A stretch of DNA of 64,000 nt from Agrobacterium fabrum str. C58. GTDB taxonomy: Bacteria; Pseudomonadota; Alphaproteobacteria; Rhizobiales; Rhizobiaceae. The position numbers and the translations under genes are program-made. The DNA is taken from assembly GCF_000092025.1 (NCBI RefSeq), contig NC_003062.2, forward strand, positions 556,001 through 620,000, in the 5' to 3' direction. Under the pieces are notes generated by a model that saw only the letters and a list, made by a program, of their open reading frames with translations, was not told where the DNA came from and did not search any database. How positions within the stretch are numbered: position 1 is the first letter of the stretch; each line of letters starts with the position of its first letter. Shown in pieces: positions 27,195-36,940 of this stretch.

Positions 27195-29015
27195 TCAATG
27201 GAAGAGAACGCTGGCGCCCTGATCGGCCGGGCCGGCATTGCGGCGGAAGGGGGCGAAAAGTTCGCGGCCCATGCCCCATTCATTACCGGAAAGATCGGCA
27301 CGCGCCGGTTCACGTTTTGCCAGCTCGGCGGCGGAAACCAGCACTTCCAGCGTTCCGGAAATGGCGTCGAGACGGATGATGTCGCCATCGCGGATAAGCG
27401 AGATCGGGCCGCAATCGGAGGCTTCCGGCGTGACATGGATGGCAGCCGGCACCTTGCCGGATGCGCCAGACATACGCCCGTCAGTCACCAGCGCCACCTT
27501 GAAGCCGCGGTCCTGCAGCACGCCGAGCGGCGGCGTCAGGCGGTGCAGTTCCGGCATGCCATTGGCCTTCGGCCCCTGGAAGCGGACAACCGCAATGAAG
27601 TCACGGTTAAGCTTGCCGTCCTTGAACGCGTCTTGAAGTTCCTGCTGATCATGGAAAACGATCGCCGGTGCTTCGATGATGTGGCGTTCCGGCTTGACGG
27701 CCGAAATCTTGATCACCGATTTGCCGAGATTGCCGGTCAGCATCTTCAGGCCGCCGGTCGACTGGAACGGCGTTTCGATGCTGGACAGAACCTTCGGGTC
27801 ATGGCTCTGTTCGGGGGAGGGCTGGCGGGTGACTGCACCCTTCTCGTCAAGCATGGCATCGACGGTGTAGGCCGAAAGCCCCTGTCCGAAGACGGTTCGC
27901 ACATCATCATGCACGAAGCCCTGCTTCAGCAGCTGCTTGATGAGGAAGCCCATACCGCCGGCGGCATGGAAATGGTTCACATCGGCAAGCCCGTTGGGAT
28001 AAACGCGGGCGAGCAGCGGCACGATGTCGGAAAGATCGGAAATATCCTGCCAGGTGAGAATGATGCCGGCGGCGCGCGCCATGGCGATCAGGTGCATGGT
28101 GTGGTTGGTGGAGCCACCCGTCGCATGCAGGCCGACGACGCCGTTGACGACGGATCTTTCGTCGATCATCTCGCCCGCCGGCGTGAATTCATTGCCCTGC
28201 GCGGTGATCGCCAGCGCGCGGTTGGCTGCTTCACGGGTGAGTGCATCACGCAGCGGTGTGCCGGGATTGATGAAGGACGAACCGGGCATATGGAAACCCA
28301 TGATCTCCATCAGCATCTGGTTCGAATTGGCGGTGCCGTAGAAGGTGCAGGTGCCGGGGCCGTGATAGGACTTGGATTCCGCCTCCAGCAGCTCGGCGCG
28401 GCCGACCTTGCCTTCGGCATAAAGCTGGCGAATGCGGGATTTTTCGTCATTCGGCAGGCCAGATGTCATTGGACCGGCGGGAACGAAGACGGCGGGCAGG
28501 TGGCCAAAGGCGAGCGCGGCGATGACGAGGCCGGGCACGATCTTGTCACAAACGCCGAGATAGACGGCGGCGTCGAACATGTTGTGCGACAGGCCTATGC
28601 CGGCTGCCATGGCAATGGCATCGCGGGAAAACAGCGAAAGCTCCATGCCGGGCTGGCCCTGGGTCACGCCGTCGCACATGGCGGGAACCGCGCCCGCTAC
28701 CTGCGCGATGCCGCCCGCTTCCTTCGCCGCATCACGGATGATCGCCGGGAAGGTCTCGTAGGGCTGGTGCGCCGACAGCATGTCGTTATAGGCGGTGATA
28801 ATGCCGAGATTGGGAACCCGGTCGCCGGCAAGGATGTCCTTGTCGGCGGGGGAACAGACGGCAAATCCATGCGCAAGATTGCCGCAGGACAGAACGGAAC
28901 GGTGAACGCCCTTCGAAACCTGCAGCCGCAGCCGCTCGAGATAGGTCTCGCGGTAGGGCTTGGAACGTTCGACGATGCGGGCGGTAATGGCCTGAATGCG
29001 GGAATCGGCGGACAT
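27195..29015 (-). CDS. edd: 6-phosphogluconate dehydratase (Edd)
   Basis: 606 aa. Converts 6-phosphogluconate to 2-keto-3-deoxy-6-phosphogluconate in the Entner-Doudoroff pathway, using an iron-sulfur cluster. Family blocks include [89 protein letters not shown] and [17 protein letters not shown]. Conserved Cys residues lie in MCDG, GVCDK and GTCTF. It is the last gene of zwf-pgl-edd, 124 bases after pgl. The aldolase gene eda is not in this window. Confidence 0.96.
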   Translation of the reverse strand: MSADSRIQAITARIVERSKPYRETYLERLRLQVSKGVHRSVLSCGNLAHGFAVCSPADKDILAGDRVPNLGIITAYNDMLSAHQPYETFPAIIRDAAKEAGGIAQVAGAVPAMCDGVTQGQPGMELSLFSRDAIAMAAGIGLSHNMFDAAVYLGVCDKIVPGLVIAALAFGHLPAVFVPAGPMTSGLPNDEKSRIRQLYAEGKVGRAELLEAESKSYHGPGTCTFYGTANSNQMLMEIMGFHMPGSSFINPGTPLRDALTREAANRALAITAQGNEFTPAGEMIDERSVVNGVVGLHATGGSTNHTMHLIAMARAAGIILTWQDISDLSDIVPLLARVYPNGLADVNHFHAAGGMGFLIKQLLKQGFVHDDVRTVFGQGLSAYTVDAMLDEKGAVTRQPSPEQSHDPKVLSSIETPFQSTGGLKMLTGNLGKSVIKISAVKPERHIIEAPAIVFHDQQELQDAFKDGKLNRDFIAVVRFQGPKANGMPELHRLTPPLGVLQDRGFKVALVTDGRMSGASGKVPAAIHVTPEASDCGPISLIRDGDIIRLDAISGTLEVLVSAAELAKREPARADLSGNEWGMGRELFAPFRRNAGPADQGASVLFH

Positions 29016-29139
29016 GGGCGTTCATCCTGTTCGTTGGTCGGCAACCAGCGTTCCGGGAGGTGAGCGGCCGGTTGTCGTGTTTCAGTCTTCATGTCTTCGG
29101 GCGCTTGTCGCGGGCCGCAGAGGCGGCAACCGCGTTAGC

Positions 29140-29838
29140 TTATGGCGCCCAGTATATATCCACGGGCGTTTCGGCCCGGTTCAGCACGGCGCGAACAGGC
29201 ATTTCGTCCTCATCCTCGCCCGATTGTGCCTTCTCCAGCGTCGCCTTCTTGGCCGCACCTTCGATATGCAGCACCAGAAAATCGGCATCGTGCAGGCTGG
29301 AGAAGTTGAAGGTCAACCGCTCTTCCCCCGCATTCTCCGCTGCCATGGTCAACACGCCACGCGGCTCATCGAGATCGAGCGCTTCGTAGAGATTGTCGCC
29401 ACCTGGGAAGAACGATGCGGTGTGGCCATCCGTTCCCATGCCGAGAATGACGACGTCGAAAGGATCGCAGATCGCTTCGGTCTTGACGGTCGCCAGTGTG
29501 GCCGCATCCTCCGGCGAGGCAGCCGGCTGGAACAGCGGCACGAAATAGGCCGCCTTCGCCTTGTCCTGCAAAAGATTGTCCGCGACGAGGCGATGGTTCG
29601 AACGGTCGCTTTCCGGCGGCACGAAACGCTCGTCCACCAGCGTCACGCTGATATTGGGCCAGTCGAGATCGTGTCTGGAAAGCGCCTGAAAAAACAGCTT
29701 CGGTGTCGAGCCGCCTGAGACCGCAATGCTGGCGGTCCCCCGTTCCTTGGTCGCCGCATCAAGGCGTTTGGCAACCTCCGCCGCAAGTGCGGTGGCCAGC
29801 GCGGCGGCGGTGTCGAAGACGTGGATCGTTTCGCTCAT
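29140..29838 (-). CDS. pgl: 6-phosphogluconolactonase (Pgl)
   Basis: 232 aa from the ATG at 29838 (MSETIHVF), with GAGGG eight bases upstream; seven further codons upstream belong to the end of zwf. The enzyme hydrolyses 6-phosphogluconolactone made by Zwf. Motifs AVSGGSTPKLFF, VTLVDERFVPP, SDRSNHRL and LGMGTDGHTASFFPG are characteristic of the DevB/SolB type. The gene begins 10 bases after the zwf stop, so the two are probably coupled. Confidence 0.95.
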   Translation of the reverse strand: MSETIHVFDTAAALATALAAEVAKRLDAATKERGTASIAVSGGSTPKLFFQALSRHDLDWPNISVTLVDERFVPPESDRSNHRLVADNLLQDKAKAAYFVPLFQPAASPEDAATLATVKTEAICDPFDVVILGMGTDGHTASFFPGGDNLYEALDLDEPRGVLTMAAENAGEERLTFNFSSLHDADFLVLHIEGAAKKATLEKAQSGEDEDEMPVRAVLNRAETPVDIYWAP

Positions 29839-29848
29839 CGCCCGGCCC

Positions 29849-31324
29849 TCAGTCGGCATCGTGCCAGGTGCGGCCGTCGCGCTCGATCAGTGCGATCGAA
29901 CCGCTCGGGCCCCAGGTGCCGGCAGTGTAACCCTGTACGCTCTGTCCCAGCTCTTCCCAGCTCTTCAAGATGGGGTCGATCCAGTCCCACGCGGCCTCGA
30001 CCTCGTCGCGGCGCATGAACAATGTCTGGTTGGAACGAATGGTGTCCATCAACAGCCGCTCATAGGCATCGGGGCTGCGCACGTTGAAGGCTTCGGCAAA
30101 GCTCATGTCCAGCGAGACCTGACGCAGGCGCATGCCGCCTGGACCGGGATCCTTGATGAGGAGCGACTGCTTGACGCCTTCATCCGGCTGCAGGCGAATG
30201 ACCAGCTTGTTGGCTTCGATCTTGCCAGCCGCATCGTCGAAGATCGAGTGCGGGATCTGCTTGAAGGTGACGACGATTTCCGAAACACGGGTCGCGAGGC
30301 GTTTGCCGGTGCGGATGTAGAAGGGAACGCCGGCCCAGCGCCAGTTGGCGATTTCAGCCTTGATGGCGACGAAGGTTTCGGTGTTGGAAACGCCGCCTTC
30401 CAGCTCTTCCAGATAACCCTTGACGGGGCCGCCTGCGGAAGCGCCGGCGCGGTACTGGCCGCGTACCGTCAGCTTTTCGACATTGCTGGTATCGATTGGC
30501 TTCAGCGAGCGCAGTACCTTGAGCTTTTCGTCGCGCACTGCCTCCGATTTCATGGAAGCGGGCGGCTCCATGGCAACGAGGCAAAGCAGCTGGAGAATGT
30601 GGTTCTGCACCATGTCGCGCAGCGCACCGGCCTTGTCGTAATAACCGGCGCGACCTTCAAGACCCACCGCTTCGGCAACGGTGATCTGAACGTGGTCGAT
30701 ATGGGCGGAATTCCACAGCGGCTCGTAAAGCGCATTGGCGAAACGCAGCGCCATCAGGTTCTGCACCGTCTCCTTGCCGAGATAGTGGTCGATGCGGAAG
30801 ATCTGCTCTTCCTTGAAGACGTGACCGATGGTGTCGTTCAGTTCCTGCGCGGATGCGAGATCCCGGCCGATCGGCTTTTCAACGACGATGCGGGTCGAGC
30901 GGGTGATCAGCTTGTGCTCACGGATCTTGTCGGCGATGTCGCCGAAAATGCCGGGTGCGACGGCCAGATAAAACGCGCGGATGCGTTCCTTGCCCTCATC
31001 GAGCAGTTTCTTCAGCACGTCCCAGCCATTGCCGGACTTGGCATCGACGGGCACGTAGAAAAGCCGGTTGAGGAACAGGGTCACCTGCGCATCGTCATAT
31101 TCGCCGGCCTTCAGGTGTTCCTTCAGGGCGTCCTGCGCGAATTTGCGATATTCCTCATGGGTCATGACCGAACGCGACGCGCCGATGATGCGGGTCGGCT
31201 CCGTGAACTGGCCTTCGACCTGCCGGTGATAAAGGGCCGGCAGAAGCTTGCGCTCGGCAAGATCGCCCGTGCCGCCGAAAACGACACAATCAAAAGGTTC
31301 AACAGGAATGATCTGACTGCTCAT
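29849..31324 (-). CDS. zwf: Glucose-6-phosphate 1-dehydrogenase (Zwf)
   Basis: 491 aa from the ATG at 31324 (MSSQIIPVEPF), with GAGAGAA upstream; an ATG 12 codons earlier is possible but has no ribosome site. It oxidises glucose-6-phosphate with NADP. The nucleotide motif is FGGTGDLAERKLLPAL, the substrate motif is RIDHYLGKETVQN with the catalytic His region, and EKPIGRDLASA is also conserved. First gene of zwf-pgl-edd. The 136-base gap upstream is A/T-rich and should hold the promoter. Confidence 0.96.
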   Translation of the reverse strand: MSSQIIPVEPFDCVVFGGTGDLAERKLLPALYHRQVEGQFTEPTRIIGASRSVMTHEEYRKFAQDALKEHLKAGEYDDAQVTLFLNRLFYVPVDAKSGNGWDVLKKLLDEGKERIRAFYLAVAPGIFGDIADKIREHKLITRSTRIVVEKPIGRDLASAQELNDTIGHVFKEEQIFRIDHYLGKETVQNLMALRFANALYEPLWNSAHIDHVQITVAEAVGLEGRAGYYDKAGALRDMVQNHILQLLCLVAMEPPASMKSEAVRDEKLKVLRSLKPIDTSNVEKLTVRGQYRAGASAGGPVKGYLEELEGGVSNTETFVAIKAEIANWRWAGVPFYIRTGKRLATRVSEIVVTFKQIPHSIFDDAAGKIEANKLVIRLQPDEGVKQSLLIKDPGPGGMRLRQVSLDMSFAEAFNVRSPDAYERLLMDTIRSNQTLFMRRDEVEAAWDWIDPILKSWEELGQSVQGYTAGTWGPSGSIALIERDGRTWHDAD

Positions 31325-31460
31325 ATCGATTCTCTCGATCTTCAAAGGTTGGGGCATCAATAATCTAATCGATTTAAAAATGCCAGACTCAGTTATGTGA
31401 AATTATGAGTTTTGCTTCCGCCAACTTGTCTGCCGCCGGCAAGGGTCTGTAAACATTGGT

Positions 31461-32747
31461 CTAAAACCTGTCTCGCAACGCAAACCATGAGAGCGCCATG
31501 AAAAGCAGCGGCGCGCGCAGTGAAGCCCCGCCGGGGAAGGCGGGCACCTTCAGCCGCGCGAAGGGCGCCAGCATGTCCTTTTTACCGAGAACGAGATCGG
31601 CATAAAGCTTGCCGCAATAATTCGACAGCATCACGCCGTGGCCGGAGTAACCGCCGATGGAGGTGACGCCGGGCATGACCTCGCGCACGAAGACTTTGCG
31701 TGGCAGGGTAATGCCAACGGAGCCGCCCCAGGAATGGGTGATTTCGACGGCCTTCAGTTCGGGATAGATTTCGGCGATCTGCCGGCGGATATGGCTGGAA
31801 ATATCGCGCGGCGCATCGGCCGTATAGGCCTCGCGCCCGCCAAATAGCAGCCGGTTGTCGGTGGTCTTGCGGAAATAACGCACCACGAAACGGGAGTCGG
31901 CCACCGCTTCCTTGCCGGGGATGATGTCCGGATAGGCGTCGAGCGGTGCGGTGGCACCGATGAAGGAACGGATCGGCATGATATGCGCGGCCGTTACCGG
32001 TTCCAGATTGCCGATATAGGCATTGGTGGCGATCAGCACCCGTGGCGCGCTGATGGTGCCGAAGGGGGTTTTGATGATGGTCTTGCCGCCAATTTGCCGG
32101 ATGGATTTCGCCGGCGTCATTTCATAGATGTCGGCGCCTGCGGCCTTCGCCGCTTTTGCAAGCCCGACCAGCAGTTTCAGCGGGTGGATATGGCCGGTGC
32201 CGGTATCGCGCGTGCCACCGAAATAATGGGTGGAGCCGACACGTTTGCGCGCTTCTCCGCGTTCCATATAGGAAATATGCGGGTAGCCATAGCGGTTGTT
32301 CATCGCGTCGACGCTTCTGCGATAATCATCCTCGTAGGCGGCCTTGTGCGCCACATAAAGCTGCCCCGGCAGATAGTCCATGTCGATGCCGCGGCTGCTG
32401 GCGAAATCACGCACGTAGTTCTTGGCGTCCTCGGCAATGTCGAACAGCAGCTTGGATTGCTCGAAGCCGATCTCGCCTTCCATCTCGTCGGGAAAGGAGC
32501 GCTGGCCGGTGCCGAACTGGCCGCCATTGCGGCCGGAAGCACCATCGCCAAAACGATGCGCCTCGATCAGAGCGACCGAGACGCCGTTTTCGGCGAGGTT
32601 ACAGGCGGCCTGAAGGCCGGTATAACCGCCGCCGATGATCGCGACATCAACCTGCTTCGACCCGTCGAGAGCGGGATAGTCCGGCCGCTCGCCGACGGTT
32701 GCCTGATACCAGGATAGTCCCGGCGCAATCGGGCTTTGCCATGTCAT
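31461..32747 (-). CDS. puuB: Gamma-glutamylputrescine oxidoreductase-type FAD enzyme (PuuB)
   Basis: 428 aa. FAD-dependent amine oxidase of the DAO family. Residues 33-50 carry the Rossmann motif VAIIGGGYTGLQAACNLAE, followed by DGASGRNGGQFGTGQR, typical of OrdL/PuuB. The C-terminal block SIGGYSGHGVMLSNYCGKL closes the FAD site. Just upstream (12 bases) is a glutamine synthetase-like puuA gene, so the pair matches the first two steps of the glutamylated putrescine route. The symbol is inferred from that pairing; a general amine or amino-acid oxidase is possible. Confidence 0.8.
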   Translation of the reverse strand: MTWQSPIAPGLSWYQATVGERPDYPALDGSKQVDVAIIGGGYTGLQAACNLAENGVSVALIEAHRFGDGASGRNGGQFGTGQRSFPDEMEGEIGFEQSKLLFDIAEDAKNYVRDFASSRGIDMDYLPGQLYVAHKAAYEDDYRRSVDAMNNRYGYPHISYMERGEARKRVGSTHYFGGTRDTGTGHIHPLKLLVGLAKAAKAAGADIYEMTPAKSIRQIGGKTIIKTPFGTISAPRVLIATNAYIGNLEPVTAAHIMPIRSFIGATAPLDAYPDIIPGKEAVADSRFVVRYFRKTTDNRLLFGGREAYTADAPRDISSHIRRQIAEIYPELKAVEITHSWGGSVGITLPRKVFVREVMPGVTSIGGYSGHGVMLSNYCGKLYADLVLGKKDMLAPFARLKVPAFPGGASLRAPLLFMALSWFALRDRF

Positions 32748-32759
32748 GCTCGTGGTTCC

Positions 32760-34154
32760 TCACACGTTGAGAAGCAGGAACTCGCGCTCCCAGGGGCTGA
32801 TGACCTGCATGAAGGTCTCGAATTCCCCGCGTTTCAGGCCGGCATAAAGGCCCACGAATTCATGGCCGAACACCCGGTCGAACTGTTCCTCGCCTTCCAG
32901 CAGCGCCACGGCCTCAAGGAGACCACGCGGCAGTTCGATGGAGCCTTCATTGGCCGTATCGGCGGTGGGTTCGGTCGGCTCGATATTGTTGACGATGCCA
33001 AGCCAGCCGCAGCCGAGCGAAGCGGCAAGCGCCAGGTACGGATTGGCGTCCGAACTCGGCAGGCGGTTTTCGACGCGACGCGCCTGCGGGCTGGAAATCG
33101 GCACCCGGAAAGCCGTGGTGCGGTTGTCGTAACCCCAGGCATTGTTGACCGGGCAGGCCATGTCGGGCGTCAGGCGGCGATAGGAATTCACATAGGGCGC
33201 CAGCATGACGAGTGCGTTTGGAACATAACGCTGCATGCCGCCGACGAAGGAGAAGAATACCTTCGAAGGACTGCCATCGGCATTGGAGAAGATATTGCGT
33301 CCGCCATCGATTTCCACCACCGACTGATGGATATGCATGGCCGAACCTGGCTGGCCCTGCATCGGCTTTGCCATGAAGGTGGCGTAGATGCCGTGTTTCA
33401 GCGCGGCCTCGCGAATGGTGCGCTTGAAAAGAAACACCTGGTCGGCAAGTTCGATCGGGTCGCCGTGGCGCAGGTTGATTTCCAGCTGCGCCGGGCCTTC
33501 CTCGTGGATCAGCGTATCGATCTCGAGACCCTGTTTTTCCGAGAAATGGTAGATGTCGTCGATCAGCTCGTCGAATTCGTTGATGCCGGCGATGGAATAG
33601 CTCTGACCGCCAACGATGGAGCGGCCGGAGCGGCCCTTCGGCGGATGCAGCGGATAATCCGGATCGTCATTCATGGCGACGAGATAAAATTCGATTTCGG
33701 GTGCTACGACCGGCTTCCAGCCCTTTTCGGTATAGAGCGAAAGCACGTTCTTCAGCACGTTGCGCGGCGTGTAGGGAACGAAATTACCCTCGGCATCCAC
33801 AACGTCGCAGATCACCTGCGCGGTTGGGTCGCTCTCCCACGGCACGACGGACAGCGTCGAAAGATCCGGCACTAGTTTCAGGTCGCTGTCGCGCGGCTCG
33901 TAACGGAAGTTCGCCGTCTCATCAGGATATTCGCCTGATATCGTGTGGCGGTAGAGCGCGGACGGCAGCGCGAGCGAGGTATCGCCCGTGAATTTCGCCG
34001 TCGGCATCATCTTTCCGCGCGCAACCCCGGCAAGGTCGGGCGTGATGCATTCTATGTCTTCGATCCCGCGCACGCGCAGCCATTGCGCGGCTTCGCGCCA
34101 GGAGGAAACGCCACGGGTGGAGGAGAGATCGAGGGGAGGAGACTTCTTTGCCAT
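32760..34154 (-). CDS. puuA: Gamma-glutamylputrescine synthetase-type enzyme (PuuA, GlnA-like)
   Basis: 464 aa from the ATG at 34154; an in-frame ATG at 34199 adds 15 residues. Glutamine synthetase-fold ligase expected to join glutamate to putrescine with ATP. Blocks: VAPEIEFYLVAMND with metal-binding Glu, GPAQLEINLRHGD, GSAMHIHQSV, DNRTTAFRVP and RVENRLPSSDANPYLALAAS. It lacks the Tyr-adenylylation segment of GlnA and is followed by puuB. Together with the potFGHI transporter at 40-44 kb, a putrescine role is plausible. Other GlnA-like enzymes act on other amines. Confidence 0.8.
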   Translation of the reverse strand: MAKKSPPLDLSSTRGVSSWREAAQWLRVRGIEDIECITPDLAGVARGKMMPTAKFTGDTSLALPSALYRHTISGEYPDETANFRYEPRDSDLKLVPDLSTLSVVPWESDPTAQVICDVVDAEGNFVPYTPRNVLKNVLSLYTEKGWKPVVAPEIEFYLVAMNDDPDYPLHPPKGRSGRSIVGGQSYSIAGINEFDELIDDIYHFSEKQGLEIDTLIHEEGPAQLEINLRHGDPIELADQVFLFKRTIREAALKHGIYATFMAKPMQGQPGSAMHIHQSVVEIDGGRNIFSNADGSPSKVFFSFVGGMQRYVPNALVMLAPYVNSYRRLTPDMACPVNNAWGYDNRTTAFRVPISSPQARRVENRLPSSDANPYLALAASLGCGWLGIVNNIEPTEPTADTANEGSIELPRGLLEAVALLEGEEQFDRVFGHEFVGLYAGLKRGEFETFMQVISPWEREFLLLNV

Positions 34155-34322
34155 GGTTGCCTGTTTCTTCGGGCGGAGCATGGTTTTTTTGGCGGGCATG
34201 TATCACCGGGTCTGTGTTTCTGGTGGAGCCATCATAACCGTAGTTTGACAATTGGCGAGGGGGAAAGCGCCATTGACAAGCGGCGGCACTTGGAAAAGAG
34301 GAAAGGAAACGGATCGGATGGA

Positions 34323-35507
34323 ATGATGACAGAGAAATGTGACGTGCTGATTTTGGGGGCGGGCGCCGCCGGCATGATGGGCGCCATCCGCGCCGGAAAG
34401 CGTGGCCGCTCCGTCATCATTCTCGACCATGCCAGGGCACCGGGCGAAAAGATCCGTATTTCCGGCGGCGGCCGCTGCAACTTCACCAATATCCATGCCG
34501 GACCGAAGAATTATCTCTCCTCCAACCCGCATTTCGCCAAATCCGCTCTCGCCCGTTATACGCCGCACGATTTCATTGCCCTTGTCGAAAAACATCGCAT
34601 CGCCTGGCATGAAAAGACGCTCGGCCAGCTCTTCTGCGATGACAGCGCCAAGGACATCATCCGCATGCTGCTGGCTGAAATGCAGGCGGTGAATGCGAAA
34701 CTGCGGCTCGAAACATCAGTCTCGGCCGTCACTCATGATGGTGGCCGTTTTCGCGTCACGACCTCAGGCGGCGTCATCGAGGCGGAAAGCCTTGTCGTGG
34801 CAACGGGCGGCAAGTCGATCCCGAAAATGGGCGCGACCGGTTTTGCCTATCAGATCGCCGAACAATTCGGTCTCAAGCTCATCGAGCCGCGCCCCGGCCT
34901 CGTGCCGTTGACGCTCGATCCTGCAGCCCTTGAAAAGCTGAGCCCGCTTGCCGGCGTCGCGGTTCCGGCCGAGGTTTCCCATGGCAAGACCTCGTTTGAG
35001 GAAGCGCTGCTGTTCACCCATCGCGGTTTGAGTGGCCCCTCCATTCTGCAAATCTCGTCCTATTGGCGGGAGGGTGATGCGATCCGGCTGAAACTGGAGC
35101 CGGCACGCGATATCGTTTCGCTGCTGAGGCAAGCAAAACAGAAGAACGGCCGCCAGTCGGCTCAAACGGCTCTTTCCGAAATCCTGCCGAAGCGGCTCGC
35201 CCAACATGTGGTCGAACAAACCGGCATCACCGGCAATCTCGCCGATATGTCCGAGAAGGTTCTCGCAAAGCTGGCGGCGCAGGTGCAGGACTGGCAGATC
35301 AAGCCCGCCGGTTCAGAGGGTTACCGCACGGCGGAAGTCACGCTCGGCGGTGTGGACACCACGGGCCTCGATTCCCGCAGCATGGCGGCGAAATCCGTGC
35401 CAGGCCTCTATTTCATTGGCGAATGTGTTGACGTGACCGGCTGGCTCGGCGGTTATAATTTCCAGTGGGCCTGGGCCTCCGGGCAGGCGGCAGGCGAATT
35501 CGCCTGA
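34323..35507 (+). CDS. BaiN/HI0933-family NAD(P)/FAD flavoprotein
   Basis: 394 aa from the ATG at 34323 (MMTEKCDVLI). Flavoprotein of the HI0933/BaiN family. The FAD motif LILGAGAAGMMGAIRAGKRG is at residues 9-28, then ISGGGRCNFTN, VATGGKSIPKMGATGFAYQI, LLFTHRGLSGPSIL and the C-terminal GECVDVTGWLGGYNFQWAWA. All family signatures are intact and length is normal. Substrate is unknown for most members. It is divergent from puuA with a 168-base shared upstream region. A short hairpin at 35517-35535 follows. Confidence 0.85.
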   Translation: MMTEKCDVLILGAGAAGMMGAIRAGKRGRSVIILDHARAPGEKIRISGGGRCNFTNIHAGPKNYLSSNPHFAKSALARYTPHDFIALVEKHRIAWHEKTLGQLFCDDSAKDIIRMLLAEMQAVNAKLRLETSVSAVTHDGGRFRVTTSGGVIEAESLVVATGGKSIPKMGATGFAYQIAEQFGLKLIEPRPGLVPLTLDPAALEKLSPLAGVAVPAEVSHGKTSFEEALLFTHRGLSGPSILQISSYWREGDAIRLKLEPARDIVSLLRQAKQKNGRQSAQTALSEILPKRLAQHVVEQTGITGNLADMSEKVLAKLAAQVQDWQIKPAGSEGYRTAEVTLGGVDTTGLDSRSMAAKSVPGLYFIGECVDVTGWLGGYNFQWAWASGQAAGEFA

Positions 35508-35516
35508 AAGCGCCTG

Positions 35517-35535
35517 CCTTAACACCTTGTTAAGG
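35517..35535 (+). other. Hairpin after the BaiN-type gene
   Basis: CCTTAACA (35517-35524), loop CCT, TGTTAAGG (35528-35535): perfect 8-bp stem ten bases after the stop. No T-run follows, so termination is uncertain. Confidence 0.45.
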
Positions 35536-35617
35536 TGCATGGAGTCATCCTGATCAAATGCCAGCAAGGCAGGATCACCCAGTGATCCCGCTGCACATGA
35601 TGTCCTGCTGGAGGCTC

Positions 35618-35965
35618 TTAACAGGGCATGGGTCGGTTGAGTTTTTCGTCAGGAGCCCGCGCATGAACAGATCTGCACATCGCCGCCCTCGCGCCATTGC
35701 CATCGCCCGCGCCGAAAGCGAGAGCCGGCAGCTGGCCTTCTACCTCAGCATCATCGCAGCCGGTGCCGTCGCAGCCCTGATCGCTCTCTTTTATTGATCG
35801 GCGGCTCGTCACGTTTATCAAACCGGCAAGCGCGCTGAAAAGCCGCCATGCCCGGGACGCTTCCGCCATGTCAGCATAGAACTTCTCTTCCTGCAGAATG
35901 GCTTCGCGTCGCGTGCGCGGCTTCTGATTGTCAATGATAGCCTGTGCTGCAAAAATCGCATGCAT
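35618..35965 (-). CDS. Short ORF with a strong ribosome site, function unknown
   Basis: 115 aa, MHAIFAAQAIIDNQKPRTRR onward. AGGAGAGCGAAC directly before the ATG is one of the best ribosome sites in this region. The first ~57 residues look protein-like (REAILQEEKFYADMAEASRA, WRLFSALAGL). The remainder runs antisense through the 44-aa membrane-protein gene and reads like a shadow. The true protein may be real with an accidental tail, or a frameshift may have lengthened it. Confidence 0.4.
   Translation of the reverse strand: MHAIFAAQAIIDNQKPRTRREAILQEEKFYADMAEASRAWRLFSALAGLINVTSRRSIKESDQGCDGTGCDDAEVEGQLPALAFGAGDGNGARAAMCRSVHARAPDEKLNRPMPC
35663..35797 (+). CDS. Small single-helix membrane protein (44 aa)
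   Basis: 44 aa, starting at the ATG at 35663 with AGGAG seven bases upstream. The first half is basic (MNRSAHRRPRAIAIARAESE), the second is one hydrophobic helix (LAFYLSIIAAGAVAALIALF). This basic-then-helix form is common for short rhizobial membrane proteins of unknown role. It overlaps on the other strand with another short ORF, so at most one of the two may be expressed in full. Confidence 0.5.
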   Translation: MNRSAHRRPRAIAIARAESESRQLAFYLSIIAAGAVAALIALFY

Positions 35966-36052
35966 GTTCGCTCTCCTTCTGAATGCGGAGGGCCATGATG
36001 CGCGCCGTTTTTTGATTTATCTGCGCAAGAAAATGCGCTACGTTTTTCACCG

Positions 36053-36925
36053 ATGAAAAACGTCACCTGGGATTCCTATCAGCTTTTCCTCGATGTGTCA
36101 CGCAGCGGCGGCCTGACGGGTGCTGCCGCGCTGACCGGTTTGAGCCCCGCGACCGTCGGGCGGCGCATGGTCGAGCTGGAGGAACGCATCGGCAAGGCCC
36201 TCTTCTTACGCAGCCAGACCGGATACGCCCTGACGGCGGACGGACGGGCGCTGTTCGACCGGCTTCAGGCAATGGAAAATGCGGCCAAGGATATCGAGGG
36301 ATGGCAGAAGGCTTCGTTGGCCTCTTCGACCGTGCGCATTGCCGTCGGCACCTGGAATGCCTGGCTGCTGACCGGCAACTTCTCCGCCATCTGCACCGAC
36401 CGCGATGATTTCCGCATCGATCTTTTCATTGCCGAACAGAGGGCGTCTCTGGCCCACCGCGAAAACGACATCGGCATTCGCGCTTTCGAGCCGCAGGAAA
36501 AGAACCTTGCCGCCATCAAGACGGGGGAGGTGGCCTATGCGCCCTACAGGCTGCGCAATGTTGCCGCCGCCGTTGCCGACCGCTGGCTGGCGGTGGCAGA
36601 AGAGAGCGCCATTTCCACCTATCTGCGCTGGCCGCATGAAAACCGCCGCAGCGATATTGCAGTGACGGTTAACCGGCCGGTAGCGCTGCTCGATCTGGTG
36701 CTGGCCGGGGCCGGGGTCGCCGTGCTTCCCTGTTTCGTGGGCGATGCCGATGCACGGCTTCTTCGCGAGGGCGGCGAAATCGAACCACTTCGCCACAATC
36801 AATGGATCGTCATGAACAATGACGATCGCCACCGCCGCGATATCAGGACGGTGGCGGATCGGATGACCCGTCTCATCAAGGGACATTCCGATCTTTACGC
36901 CGGACGCAAGAGCCGTCCGGCATGA
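36053..36925 (+). CDS. LysR-family transcriptional regulator
   Basis: 290 aa. Winged-helix head at residues 5-65 (WDSYQLFLDVSRSGGLTGAA, then SPATVGRRMVELEERIGKAL, FLRSQTGYALTADGRAL), followed by a periplasmic-binding-like effector domain. The closing ALLDLVLAGAGVAVLPCFVG is typical. The ribosome site is weak. Neighbours are a 115-aa ORF on the other strand and an 85-aa conserved protein, so no target gene is obvious. Confidence 0.86.
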   Translation: MKNVTWDSYQLFLDVSRSGGLTGAAALTGLSPATVGRRMVELEERIGKALFLRSQTGYALTADGRALFDRLQAMENAAKDIEGWQKASLASSTVRIAVGTWNAWLLTGNFSAICTDRDDFRIDLFIAEQRASLAHRENDIGIRAFEPQEKNLAAIKTGEVAYAPYRLRNVAAAVADRWLAVAEESAISTYLRWPHENRRSDIAVTVNRPVALLDLVLAGAGVAVLPCFVGDADARLLREGGEIEPLRHNQWIVMNNDDRHRRDIRTVADRMTRLIKGHSDLYAGRKSRPA

Positions 36926-36940
36926 AAGAATGGCTGCCGG

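Noticed and set aside
27192..29063. 623-codon open frame on the + strand opposite edd
   Set aside because: It is the antisense shadow of edd: it covers the whole gene, shows no known family, and has no ribosome site. High GC makes long antisense frames common here.
29726..31363. 545-codon open frame on the + strand opposite zwf and pgl
   Set aside because: Antisense of two clear enzyme genes, with His/Arg-rich low-quality translation.
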